DNA of 8,394 bases. Source: JACJYE01 sp964432875. Lineage in GTDB: Bacteria; Bacteroidota; Bacteroidia; Chitinophagales; Saprospiraceae. Made by a program: the position numbers and the translations under genes. The stretch spans positions 1-8,394 of the forward strand of contig CAYSPJ010000176.1 of assembly GCA_964432875.1 (NCBI GenBank). Reading direction: 5' to 3'. Every line of letters starts with the position of its first letter. Position 1 is the first letter of the stretch. Below the pieces are notes generated by a model, which did not search any database, was not told the DNA's origin, and worked only from the letters and a program-made list of their open reading frames with translations. Shown here piece after piece: positions 1 to 6,644 of the stretch.

Positions 1-54
1 ACGACCCTCCCGCTCTTCGAGCGGGATGCTCTAAACCAACTGAGCTAATCGCCC
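1..54 (-). tRNA. Partial tRNA-like gene (5' half), isotype unclear
   Basis: Read on the minus strand from 54, the sequence has a tRNA 5' half: acceptor strand GGGCGAT, TA at 8-9, a D arm with GCTC/GAGC stem and AGTTGGTTTA loop, A26, then an anticodon arm and GGGTC variable region. The 3' part (T arm, acceptor) lies beyond the window edge. The anticodon arm is abnormal. A 5-bp stem TCCCG/CGGGA keeps the usual one-base position 26 and 5-base variable region but leaves a nine-base loop, CTCGAAGAG. Forcing a seven-base loop (TCGAAGA) gives anticodon GAA with C instead of U at 33. I therefore do not assign an amino acid. The 55 bases 1-55 are identical to 88-142. This copy could be the intact downstream member of the pair, but that cannot be seen here. 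Confidence 0.55.
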
Positions 55-80
55 TAATCTCATTTTACAATCAACCCAGC

Positions 81-141
81 CGAACCTACGACCCTCCCGC
101 TCTTCGAGCGGGATGCTCTAAACCAACTGAGCTAATCGCCC
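81..141 (-). pseudogene. Truncated tRNA-like gene, T arm and acceptor 3' strand missing
   Basis: The 5' end is at 141 and the visible tRNA body matches the copy at 1-54 exactly. It continues through GTAGG and TTCG, the T-stem 5' strand and the start of the T loop. There the resemblance to a tRNA stops: neither CCTAC (T-stem 3' strand) nor ATCGCCC (acceptor 3' strand) follows. Instead unrelated A/T-rich sequence (56-80) leads into the next copy. Without the T arm and acceptor helix it should not mature as a normal tRNA, so I call it a pseudogene. It has the same nine-base (or C33) anticodon loop as its neighbour. It is the copy nearest the promoter at 159-189, so it is probably transcribed. 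Alternatives are a tRNA-derived small RNA, a recombination scar, or an assembly artefact at a repeat. Confidence 0.6.
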
Positions 142-158
142 TTTTTAATTAGCGAGTG

Positions 159-189
159 CAAATATACATGCTTAGATTATGCAGCGCAA
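159..189 (-). promoter_or_regulatory. Bacteroidota-type promoter upstream of the tRNA-like genes
   Basis: On the minus strand, TTG (189-187) is followed after exactly 20 bases by TATATTTG (166-159). This is a perfect match to the Bacteroidota -7 element TAnnTTTG, with the TTG core of the -33 element at the expected spacing. Transcription would start a few bases downstream, shortly before the tRNA 5' end at 141. The match and position are seen directly; activity is inferred. Confidence 0.6.
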
Positions 190-305
190 GCTTTTTTTAA
201 AAAAAGGAGAAAAATATTTTTAGCACGGGCAATTCAAGTAGGCAACAAGCAATAGTAAAAGCTATAAAAACGCTTACTTTACACTTCCAATTAATACGAA
301 AGCAC

Positions 306-2870
306 ATGAAACAGTTTTTCAAGATAATCACTATTACCTCCTTGATACTTGCCCTTACGCTCGTCGCTTCGGCAGCGCTGCTGACCAGCCTTTTCGAGAA
401 GCCGCTTGGCGAAAGGATAACCAGGGAAATCAATAAACAGTTGACCACTGAGCTGGCGGTACAGGATTTCGACTTGGCGCTAATCCGCACCTTTCCCAAT
501 GCAGCCGCCAACTTCAAAGGGGTGAGGTTGATGGATAAGCTAGGCGGAGCACTGCTTGAAGCCGATGAGGTATCTTTCCGCTTTGGTTTGTTGAGCCTGT
601 TTGGAGCTAATATTCAACTGCGCTCCGTGGTCATCAGTAAAGGTGTGCTGAACATTGAAATCAACCGCAAAGGGCAGGCCAATTACGATATCTTCAAGGA
701 TTCGCCAGAAGAACAGGAAGAGGACAAGCCGGTAGTGGTTTCCCTGGAGATGGCCCGCCTGCGCGATATAGCACTGAACTATTCGGATAAAACTAGCCAG
801 CAAGATATTTCAGCAATCATTCAGGATGCGACTTTTTCCGGTGAATTTTCCAGCAACCAGTTTGCCCTCCAGAGCCAAGCCCAGCTCACTTCACACTTCC
901 TTGCTTTAGATAGCCTCCATTATATCGTTGATAAGCCGATAAGCTACGATGCAGTGGTGGATGTCAACCTCGAGGACGGGAAATACAAGCTAGAGAAACT
1001 ATTGTTAAAAGTTGCCGATAACGCTTTCAAAGTAGATGGCATCATTGAAAGCCGGAAAAGCGGCACCTATTTCGACCTCTTCGCCACTAGTGAGCAAGGT
1101 AGCATCGAGGGCGTTCTTGCGCTGCTGCCTGCTGAGTATTCTAAAGGCCTGGCAGATTTCTCCAGTAAGGGTGATTTTGATTTCAATGCCTTGGTCAAGG
1201 GGCAGTACAATAACCAGCAAACCCCAGAAATCCAAGCTGAGTTTAGCCTGCGGGATGGGCAATTATCCAACCCCAAAATGGCGGAACCCCTCAAGGATGT
1301 ACGCTTTAAGGCGCTGTTTTCCAATGGGAAACTTCACAACAACAGCTCTTCGGTCTTCAATATCCAGGATTTCAGGGCTTATTTTAAGCGTGAGCTCATC
1401 GAAATGAAGCTGATGGTGGCCAACTTTGATGAACCTCAGATCGATTTCTACCTCGATGGCGCCATCCCCATGGGCGCAGTTTATGGCCTTCTGGGCAACC
1501 CCAAAATTGCCGGCGGGGAAGGAGAGTTAGAGATTGATGAGTTGCGCCTACAAGGTGCCTACCTGGACATGCTCGACCCTAGCCGTATCGCCAGGGTTCA
1601 AGCCAGTGGCACTTTGGAATTTGACGATGCTGGGATTTCAACCCCCGATGAAAAACTGGTCGTTGATCGGGGTGTACTAAGGCTGGATGGCAACCGGCTG
1701 GCCGTAGAAAACCTCCGCCTGGAAGGAGCAGGCAGCGATGTGGTGTTCAATGGTGTAGCTTACAACCTGCTCCCAGTCTTCTTTGCCGACTCGCTCAACA
1801 GCCAGAAGGTCGCGCTGGAGTTCGAAGCGAGCCTTTCAGCATCAGATTTGGATATCGACCGCCTGATGAAATTCGCCACCCTGACGCCTGAAGAGCAACA
1901 AGCCCCCGAACCAGTGGTGGATTCGCTACGCACCGGCCAAATCGAACAGCGCGAGCGTTTTACCAGCTTCCTCAAAGGCAGCTTCACCGCCAATTTCCAA
2001 AACTTCAACTACCACCTCATCGAAGGGCGCAATTTTGACGGCAAACTGGATTTCAACAACAACATCATGACCATACGAGGGCGTGTTGAAACGATGGGCG
2101 GGACCTTTGAACTGGATGGCGCCACCGTATTTGAAAGCCAGCCTAGTATGAAGGCCCGACTCAGTGCCAATAACATCAACGCTACAGAATTTTTCCGGCA
2201 GGCGGAAAATTTTGGGCAGGAAGTACTCCAGGACAAGCACCTCAAAGGCAGACTGGATGCCAAGATCGCCATCTATGCTTTCTGGGATGAACAGGGCCAT
2301 TTCCTGATGGACAAGCTGCGTGTATTGGCCAGCCTGAATATAAAAGAGGGAGAACTCCTGGGCTTTGAAATGCTGGAAAGCTTCTCTACTTTTGTCAATG
2401 TTAAAGACTTACGCCACATCAGGTTTCAGGATATGCAGAACTTTCTGGAAGTGCGCAACCAACGCATTTACCTGCCAGCCATGTTCATCCGCAGCAATGC
2501 CCTGAACCTTACCATCAGCGGCGAGCATTCTTTCGACAACGATATCAACTACAACGTCAAGGTCAATGCCGGGCAGGTACTGTCCGACCGCTTCAAGCGG
2601 CACGACCCCAGCTTGCAGCCTAAATCAACCCGCCGCAAAGGCTGGTTCAACCTCCACTATACTATCGCTGGTAATCTGGACGACTATAAGATCGAGTCTT
2701 CTAAGCGCAATGTGAAGTCCGACTTTGAGCGCAGTGAAATCCGTCGGCGCGAGATTCAACGCGCCTTGGAAAACGAGTTTGGCCCCCTCCAGCAGCGCGT
2801 CGAAGAGCCAAAAGAATGGCAAGACATGGACAACGGCGGCTTCCTCGATTTTGAGCTCGAAGGCGGCTAA
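306..2870 (+). CDS. AsmA-family envelope protein
   Basis: An 854-residue protein with one N-terminal hydrophobic segment (about residues 5-27) that works as a signal anchor, followed by a long soluble part. The segment after the anchor (EKPLGERITREINKQL onward, with an early R-T-F-P-N-A motif) is typical of the AsmA N-terminal region. Residues about 640-800 form the conserved AsmA-like C-terminal region: a GRLDAKIAI strand, then NLTISGEHSFDNDINYNVKV, then KGWFNLHYTIAGNLDDYKIE. The tail after about 800 is charged and probably coiled. Proteins of this family are inner-membrane-anchored, periplasmic, beta-rich and elongated, and they are linked to outer-membrane assembly and lipid transport between membranes. 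The exact role here is unknown. No clear Shine-Dalgarno sequence precedes the ATG. A weak -7-like TATTTTTA sits at 215-222 without a convincing -33. The gene faces away from the tRNA-like genes and converges on truA. Confidence 0.85.
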   Translation: MKQFFKIITITSLILALTLVASAALLTSLFEKPLGERITREINKQLTTELAVQDFDLALIRTFPNAAANFKGVRLMDKLGGALLEADEVSFRFGLLSLFGANIQLRSVVISKGVLNIEINRKGQANYDIFKDSPEEQEEDKPVVVSLEMARLRDIALNYSDKTSQQDISAIIQDATFSGEFSSNQFALQSQAQLTSHFLALDSLHYIVDKPISYDAVVDVNLEDGKYKLEKLLLKVADNAFKVDGIIESRKSGTYFDLFATSEQGSIEGVLALLPAEYSKGLADFSSKGDFDFNALVKGQYNNQQTPEIQAEFSLRDGQLSNPKMAEPLKDVRFKALFSNGKLHNNSSSVFNIQDFRAYFKRELIEMKLMVANFDEPQIDFYLDGAIPMGAVYGLLGNPKIAGGEGELEIDELRLQGAYLDMLDPSRIARVQASGTLEFDDAGISTPDEKLVVDRGVLRLDGNRLAVENLRLEGAGSDVVFNGVAYNLLPVFFADSLNSQKVALEFEASLSASDLDIDRLMKFATLTPEEQQAPEPVVDSLRTGQIEQRERFTSFLKGSFTANFQNFNYHLIEGRNFDGKLDFNNNIMTIRGRVETMGGTFELDGATVFESQPSMKARLSANNINATEFFRQAENFGQEVLQDKHLKGRLDAKIAIYAFWDEQGHFLMDKLRVLASLNIKEGELLGFEMLESFSTFVNVKDLRHIRFQDMQNFLEVRNQRIYLPAMFIRSNALNLTISGEHSFDNDINYNVKVNAGQVLSDRFKRHDPSLQPKSTRRKGWFNLHYTIAGNLDDYKIESSKRNVKSDFERSEIRRREIQRALENEFGPLQQRVEEPKEWQDMDNGGFLDFELEGG

Positions 2871-2872
2871 GC

Positions 2873-3616
2873 TTAAACAAAGGGATAGCGTATATCCGTT
2901 AGGTAGAGTCCTTCCGGTGGGGCACTCCAGCTTTTTTTCAGCCATTGCTGCTGCTCCATAGCCTGGCGCACCTCCTCTAGCGCTACCTTCCCCGTGCCTA
3001 CATTCAGGCACATACCTACGATGAGGCGTACCATGCCCCGCAGGAAGCGGTCGGAAGCGATATGGAAAACCATGCTACCCTCCTCCGGGCTGCCCTCCCA
3101 TTCGGCGCGGCGTAGATCGCAGCGCATCGTCTTGGCATCGGTATGCGCCTTGCAGAAGGTAAAAAAGAACTCGTAATCTAAGAGCAATTTGGCTGCCTGC
3201 TGCATCTTAGCCGCATCGGGCCGAGCGGCGAAGGGATAGAAGTAAGCCGTGTCGATGTGGAAAGGGTTTTTTACGAAATCGATATGGTATTCGTAGGCCC
3301 GATGGGATGCGTCGAAGCGGGCGTGCGCCTCTGGCCCTACCTCAAAGATACGGAAAACAGCAATGTCCTTGGGTAAAAATTTATTAAGGCGGCGCAGGAA
3401 TTCTCGGGGGAACACCCCAGCGTAGTCGAAGTGTATATAGTATTGCCGGGCATGCACGCCAGCATCGGTACGCCCGCAGCCGACCACTTCGATAGCAGTG
3501 CCGAGGATGGTGGAAAAAGCCTGCTCCAGCGTCTGCTGGATGCTGGTCTTGTCAGGCTGGTTTTGCCAGCCGTGGTAAGATGTGCCCTGATAGGCTAATT
3601 CGGCAAAATAGCGCAT
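2873..3616 (-). CDS. truA: tRNA pseudouridine synthase A
   Basis: A 247-residue enzyme, normal length for the family, that converts uridines at positions 38-40 of the tRNA anticodon arm to pseudouridine in the cytoplasm. The N-terminus MRYFAELAYQGTSYHGWQ is the typical first strand. The catalytic aspartate is D51 in the GCGRTDAGVHA signature (residues 46-56). HARFDASHRAYEY (98-110) carries the arginine and tyrosine of the active site. The second half has RFLRGMVRLIVG (190-201), matching the family's FLxxMVRxIVG motif, and the end EGLYLTDIRYPF is the usual C-terminus. The start codon is the first methionine and gives a family-like N-terminus. The stop lies 2 bases from the stop of the convergent AsmA gene, with no terminator between them. 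A small hairpin, CGCCT/AGGCG, lies in the leader at 3631-3648. Confidence 0.95.
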   Translation of the reverse strand: MRYFAELAYQGTSYHGWQNQPDKTSIQQTLEQAFSTILGTAIEVVGCGRTDAGVHARQYYIHFDYAGVFPREFLRRLNKFLPKDIAVFRIFEVGPEAHARFDASHRAYEYHIDFVKNPFHIDTAYFYPFAARPDAAKMQQAAKLLLDYEFFFTFCKAHTDAKTMRCDLRRAEWEGSPEEGSMVFHIASDRFLRGMVRLIVGMCLNVGTGKVALEEVRQAMEQQQWLKKSWSAPPEGLYLTDIRYPFV

Positions 3617-3671
3617 AGCAGATTATAGCTCGCCTATTTTATCAGGCGGAGGGCAATATTAACTATAAAAT

Positions 3672-3695
3672 GGCGGCTGGGGAAGCCCAGCCGCC
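3672..3695 (-). terminator. Hairpin terminator after the doxX-family gene
   Basis: Perfect 10-bp stem GGCGGCTGGG/CCCAGCCGCC (3672-3681 and 3686-3695) with a 4-base loop. On the minus strand it is followed by ATTTTATAG, a modest U-rich tract. It lies 33 bases past the stop of the gene ending at 3729 and 55 bases before truA. It probably separates the two transcripts, although the weak U tract may allow read-through. Confidence 0.6.
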
Positions 3696-3728
3696 GCGTC
3701 CTATAAAAACCTTTTCTTCCTTGCGTGA

Positions 3729-4082
3729 CTAGCCGATGACCGCGTTGTCCTTGGCCACGTTGCCTGCGTACATCAGGGCCGCGCCGGCCAGGGCTAGGTC
3801 TTTCAGAAAAGCACTCGCATCACCAGCCATAGCACTATTGAGGTGGACCAAAAAAGTAGTGAGTAACAGAAAAACGGCCAATAAAACTGCCGCCAGCTTA
3901 TCCATCTTTCCGATAAGCATGCTCACCGTGGCAGCTATCAGGGCAGCGCCCGTGATGTAGACCAGGATGGAGCTGCCAAAGGCCATGCCTTTCATGGCTT
4001 CAGCATTCATGAAGTGGAAAACGCCAAAAACCGCAAAGGGGAGGGCGTACAGATACTTGCCTAAGTTCAGGATTGCATTCAT
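3729..4082 (-). CDS. DoxX-family integral membrane protein
   Basis: A 117-residue, very hydrophobic protein with four predicted membrane segments at about residues 9-25, 34-57, 62-81 and 94-109. The order and spacing match the DoxX/DoxD-like family. Typical features are the first-helix FAVFGVFHFMNAEAM (residues 16-30) with its glycine and phenylalanine/histidine pattern, and the last block GDASAFLKDLALAGAALMYAG (87-107), which resembles the conserved F-L-K-x-L-A-L-A-G-G-A motif. The family sits in the inner membrane and is tied loosely to thiosulfate oxidation and redox stress in a few members; for small stand-alone members such as this one the function is unknown. The gene appears monocistronic: a hairpin follows it, and 248 bases with the clpX terminator precede it. 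No promoter fitting both -33 and -7 elements was found; TATTTCTG (4134-4127) is a 7/8 match to -7 alone. Confidence 0.85.
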   Translation of the reverse strand: MNAILNLGKYLYALPFAVFGVFHFMNAEAMKGMAFGSSILVYITGAALIAATVSMLIGKMDKLAAVLLAVFLLLTTFLVHLNSAMAGDASAFLKDLALAGAALMYAGNVAKDNAVIG

Positions 4083-4265
4083 GACTTTAAAAATTTAAGT
4101 TGGTTAATGTTTCATTGTTGTAACACCAGAAATATGATGCTAATTTCCGTTTTTTATTTTAATAACCAACTATAAAGCAAGATATTTTTCGAATTATCAC
4201 CCACAAGACAAAATGACAAGCATATGCTGGGAAGTGCTGCTTGGCAGAATCCGCTGCTGCTAAAA

Positions 4266-4307
4266 AGCAAAAACCGCTTGAGGGATATCCCTCAAGCGGT
4301 TTTTGCT
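4266..4307 (-). terminator. Strong intrinsic terminator of clpX
   Basis: A perfect palindrome with 21-base arms (4266-4286 and 4287-4307), GATATC at its centre, and five A on one flank and five T on the other. On the minus strand the GC-rich part CCGCTTGAGGG/CCCTCAAGCGG is followed by TTTTTGC, a standard rho-independent terminator 23 bases past the clpX stop. By symmetry it could also stop plus-strand transcription. It ends the tig-clpP-clpX unit and isolates the doxX-family gene. Confidence 0.88.
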
Positions 4308-4330
4308 AAATATACTGCTGCTTGATGGCA

Positions 4331-5581
4331 CTACGCTGCCCGAAGCTGTTTACTGATTTTGGAGCGGCTAAGTTTCTCTTCCGCGTATGGGAGGTCCAGG
4401 ATGAAGGTTTTAATCTCTTTTGTAGAAGGCAGATCAAACATTGCGTCGGTCATGATCGCTTCACAGATAGAGCGCAGCCCTCGGGCCCCTAGTTTGAAAT
4501 CAAGCGCTTTTTCAGCAATAAACTGGATGGCATCATCTGTAACCTCTAGCTTGACGCCCTCCAGATCAAATAGTTTTTTGTACTGCTTGACCAGGGCGTT
4601 GCGCGGCTCTGTCATGATACTCTTGAGGGTATCAAGGCTCAGTGGCTCGAGATAGGCCAGCACCGGGAGGCGGCCGATGAGCTCAGGGATAAGGCCGAAG
4701 CTCTTCAAGTCCTGATGGCTGATGTATTGCAAGAGGTTTTCGCGGTCTACTTGCAGCTTTTCCTCCGCAGATTTGAAGCCAATGACCTGGGTATTAATCC
4801 GGCGAGCGATGATTTTCTCGATGCCATCGAAGGCCCCCCCGCAGATGAAGAGGATATTGCTGGTGTTGATCTTGACCAGCTTCTGCTCAGGATGCTTGCG
4901 GCCGCCCTGAGGGGGGACATTTACGTCGGTGCCTTCTAGCATTTTGAGCATGGCTTGTTGAACCCCTTCGCCGGAAACGTCCCGGGTAATCGAAGGGTTG
5001 TCACTCTTACGGGAGATTTTGTCGATTTCGTCAATATAGACGATGCCGCGCTCGGCGGAAGCCACGTCATAATCGCAAACCTGCAGCAAGCGGCTAAGGA
5101 TGCTTTCCACATCTTCGCCCACATAACCCGCTTCAGTGAAGACCGTAGCATCCACTATTGCAAAAGGCACATTCAGGAAACGGGCAATAGTTTTAGCCAG
5201 GAGGGTTTTCCCCGTACCAGTTTGCCCGACGAAAACGATATTGGATTTTTCGATTTCCACCTCGTCATGCCTGGGCTGGCGCAGGCGTTTATAGTGATTG
5301 TAAACGGCTACCGACAGGAATTTCTTAGCCTCATCCTGCCCAATGATGTACTGGTCGAGATGGGTTTTGATCTCCCTAGGGGTTATCTTTTCCGGGAGGA
5401 GGAAGTCCTTTTTCCCGTTTTCCTTGCGTTTGCCGCCATACAATTCCTCTTCGATGATTTCAGTGGCTTGCTCCACGCATACTTCGCAGATATGCCCGTC
5501 AATGCCGGCGATGAGGATGAGTGCCTCTGATTTATCCCTGCCGCAGAAGGAACAACGATAACTTTGCTTAGTCCGTCGCAT
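4331..5581 (-). CDS. clpX: ATP-dependent Clp protease ATP-binding subunit ClpX
   Basis: A 416-residue AAA+ unfoldase that recognises tagged or damaged proteins, unfolds them with ATP and threads them into ClpP. From the chosen start MRRTKQSYRC, the zinc-binding domain has four cysteines at C10, C13, C32 and C35. The AAA+ module has Walker A GQTGTGKT (119-126), pore loop GYVG (152-155), Walker B IVYIDEIDKI (180-189), the GGRKHP segment, and the IGF loop in QVIGFKSAEE, which docks on ClpP. The C-terminus contains LGARGLRSI, the sensor-2 region. An upstream in-frame ATG at 5644 would add 21 residues. That stretch is the translated 5600-5641 hairpin and has no family resemblance, so I chose 5581. 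It is the last gene of the cluster, 68 bases after clpP, and is followed by a strong terminator. Confidence 0.97.
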   Translation of the reverse strand: MRRTKQSYRCSFCGRDKSEALILIAGIDGHICEVCVEQATEIIEEELYGGKRKENGKKDFLLPEKITPREIKTHLDQYIIGQDEAKKFLSVAVYNHYKRLRQPRHDEVEIEKSNIVFVGQTGTGKTLLAKTIARFLNVPFAIVDATVFTEAGYVGEDVESILSRLLQVCDYDVASAERGIVYIDEIDKISRKSDNPSITRDVSGEGVQQAMLKMLEGTDVNVPPQGGRKHPEQKLVKINTSNILFICGGAFDGIEKIIARRINTQVIGFKSAEEKLQVDRENLLQYISHQDLKSFGLIPELIGRLPVLAYLEPLSLDTLKSIMTEPRNALVKQYKKLFDLEGVKLEVTDDAIQFIAEKALDFKLGARGLRSICEAIMTDAMFDLPSTKEIKTFILDLPYAEEKLSRSKISKQLRAA

Positions 5582-5599
5582 CGTAGCTGGTTTATGGAA

Positions 5600-5641
5600 A
5601 AGCCCCGGCTTTAAGCGCCTATTGGCATAAAGCCGGGGCTT
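5600..5641 (-). terminator. Hairpin between clpP and clpX (partial terminator or attenuator)
   Basis: A perfect 14-bp stem (5600-5613 paired with 5628-5641; core AAGCCCCGGCTTTA) with a 14-base loop that can itself form GCC/GGC. On the minus strand it begins 9 bases after the clpP stop and is followed by TTTT then CC, a short U tract. It may reduce clpX expression relative to clpP, or stabilise the clpP mRNA 3' end. The structure is certain; the role is inferred. Confidence 0.6.
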
Positions 5642-5649
5642 CAAAAAAA

Positions 5650-6360
5650 TTATACTGCCTTCCTCGGGCTGTGGCGGTCCAGCACTTCGTCAATCAGGCC
5701 ATATTCCTTAGCCTGGCTAGAAGTCATCCAGTTATCGCGGTCACAGTCCTCTTCAATTTTCTCAAACGTCTGCCCGGTATGCTGGGCAAGTATCTCGTAT
5801 AGCTCTCTTTGCATATCCTTGATGAGCTTGTAGGATATCTCCATATCAGATACCTGCCCCTGCATACCGCCCAGCGGCTGGTGGATCATGACACGGCTGT
5901 GAACCAGTCCAGTACGCTTGCCTTTGGCGCCGGCGGTGAGCAACACGGCACCCATCGAAGCGGCCAGGCCGGTACAGATGGTATTGACATCTGGAGCGAT
6001 GTACTGCATGGTGTCATAGATGCCCATGCCAGCGATTACGGAGCCACCGGGGCTGTTGATGAACATTTGCACATCGCGCTTGGGGTCGTCCGATTCCAGA
6101 AAAAGCAGCTGCGCCTGGATGACGTTAGCCACATAATCGTTGACGGGCACGCCCAGGAAGATGATGCGGTCCATCATCAAGCGGGAGAAGACGTCCATCG
6201 GGAAAACGTTCTTGATGCGCTCATCGATAATCGCGGTGGTGAAACCCTGGATGTTGGGTGCAGCATAAGACGTAGTCTGCTCGACATATTTTTCCAGATG
6301 CATACTGCTCATGCCCAGGTGCATGGTAGCATACTTCATGAACTCATTTTTGTGAAACAT
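5650..6360 (-). CDS. clpP: ATP-dependent Clp protease proteolytic subunit ClpP
   Basis: A 236-residue serine peptidase of family S14 whose 14-subunit barrel degrades proteins unfolded by ClpX. The catalytic triad is intact: S135 in CTGLAASMGAVLL, H160 in RVMIHQPLGG and D209 in CDRDNWMTS. The spacings of 25 and 49 residues equal those of the E. coli enzyme. INSPGGSVIAGMGIYD forms the oxyanion-hole region, and QAKEYGLIDEVL is the usual C-terminal helix. The longest frame begins at 6417, but its first 19 residues look unrelated. MFHKNEFMKYATMHLGM resembles the short N-termini of Bacteroidota ClpP, and AGAAG lies about 8 bases upstream, so I start at 6360; the ATG at 6339 is another option. The gene lies between tig (284 bases upstream) and clpX (68 bases downstream), all in the same direction. 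Confidence 0.95.
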   Translation of the reverse strand: MFHKNEFMKYATMHLGMSSMHLEKYVEQTTSYAAPNIQGFTTAIIDERIKNVFPMDVFSRLMMDRIIFLGVPVNDYVANVIQAQLLFLESDDPKRDVQMFINSPGGSVIAGMGIYDTMQYIAPDVNTICTGLAASMGAVLLTAGAKGKRTGLVHSRVMIHQPLGGMQGQVSDMEISYKLIKDMQRELYEILAQHTGQTFEKIEEDCDRDNWMTSSQAKEYGLIDEVLDRHSPRKAV

Positions 6361-6476
6361 GCGTTTTGCTTCTTTTGTACGGTGATGAATTAGCGTCTTT
6401 GAACATAGAGTTAACAAATCCGCTTTGCCCCGGTTGAATAGGCTGGTTCTTTTATTTCCGCTCCCTGTGGCCTAGA

Positions 6477-6642
6477 GCTTGTTCTGATTTTATCCTTTGC
6501 GCTAAAATCGCCGCTTTTTGCTTATGCTTGATTGGCGAAAGGAGATGCGTAGCCCTGCTACATCCCCGATTCAAGCCTCGACCCCCTTAATGCCCAGGCC
6601 TCGCCTAAGCACAAAAAATGACTGATTTTAATCTAAGCAAGC
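6477..6642. repeat. Nested imperfect palindrome in the tig-clpP gap
   Basis: Nearly the whole gap folds around a centre near 6555. Pairs from outside in: GCTTG 6477-6481 with CAAGC 6638-6642; TAAAATC 6503-6509 with GATTTTA 6624-6630; TTTTTG 6515-6520 with CAAAAAA 6612-6618; CTTA 6521-6524 with TAAG 6606-6609; GCTTGA 6526-6531 with TCAAGC 6571-6576; GAT 6544-6546 with ATC 6562-6564; and GTAGC 6549-6553 with GCTAC 6557-6561. The right arm has about 29 extra bases (6577-6605). GATTTTA also recurs at 6486-6492, allowing a local hairpin. It could be a decayed miniature inverted-repeat element or other dispersed repeat, or a structured mRNA region after tig. No simple hairpin-plus-U-tract terminator follows tig. 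Confidence 0.55.
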
Positions 6643-6644
6643 CC

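Larger units (their letters stand above)
1..142. repeat. Tandem direct repeat, 87-base period, 55 identical bases per copy
   Basis: Bases 1-55 and 88-142 are identical, and the two copies are separated by 32 bases (56-87). The repeated part is the tRNA 5' portion. Copy 2 extends as tRNA-like sequence to 81, while the corresponding stretch of copy 1 is off the window. Whether the spacer also repeats to the left cannot be seen. Confidence 0.9.

Noticed and set aside
81..141. Assignment of the tRNA-like sequence as tRNA-Phe(GAA)
   Set aside because: It requires C at position 33 and an extra base at 26, and the body does not resemble Bacteroidota tRNA-Phe; the isotype is left open.
191..206. CTTTTTTTAAAAAAAG palindrome as a terminator
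   Set aside because: A pure A/T stem is too weak, and no gene ends just before it on either strand; it lies upstream of the tRNA promoter.
215..222. TATTTTTA as a promoter for the AsmA-family gene
   Set aside because: It is a 7/8 match to the -7 element, but no TTG lies at the right distance; A/T-rich leader sequence gives such matches by chance.
197..517. 106-residue minus-strand frame with a hydrophobic C-terminus
   Set aside because: It overlaps the start of the AsmA-family gene; its hydrophobicity mirrors the A/T-rich leader and the signal anchor on the other strand.
4955..5530. 191-residue open frame on the plus strand
   Set aside because: It is antisense to clpX, whose conserved motifs account for the stretch; there is no independent sign of coding.
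5809..6393. 194-residue open frame on the plus strand
   Set aside because: It is antisense to clpP and rich in His and Asp, as expected for the mirror of a conserved gene; no recognisable domain.
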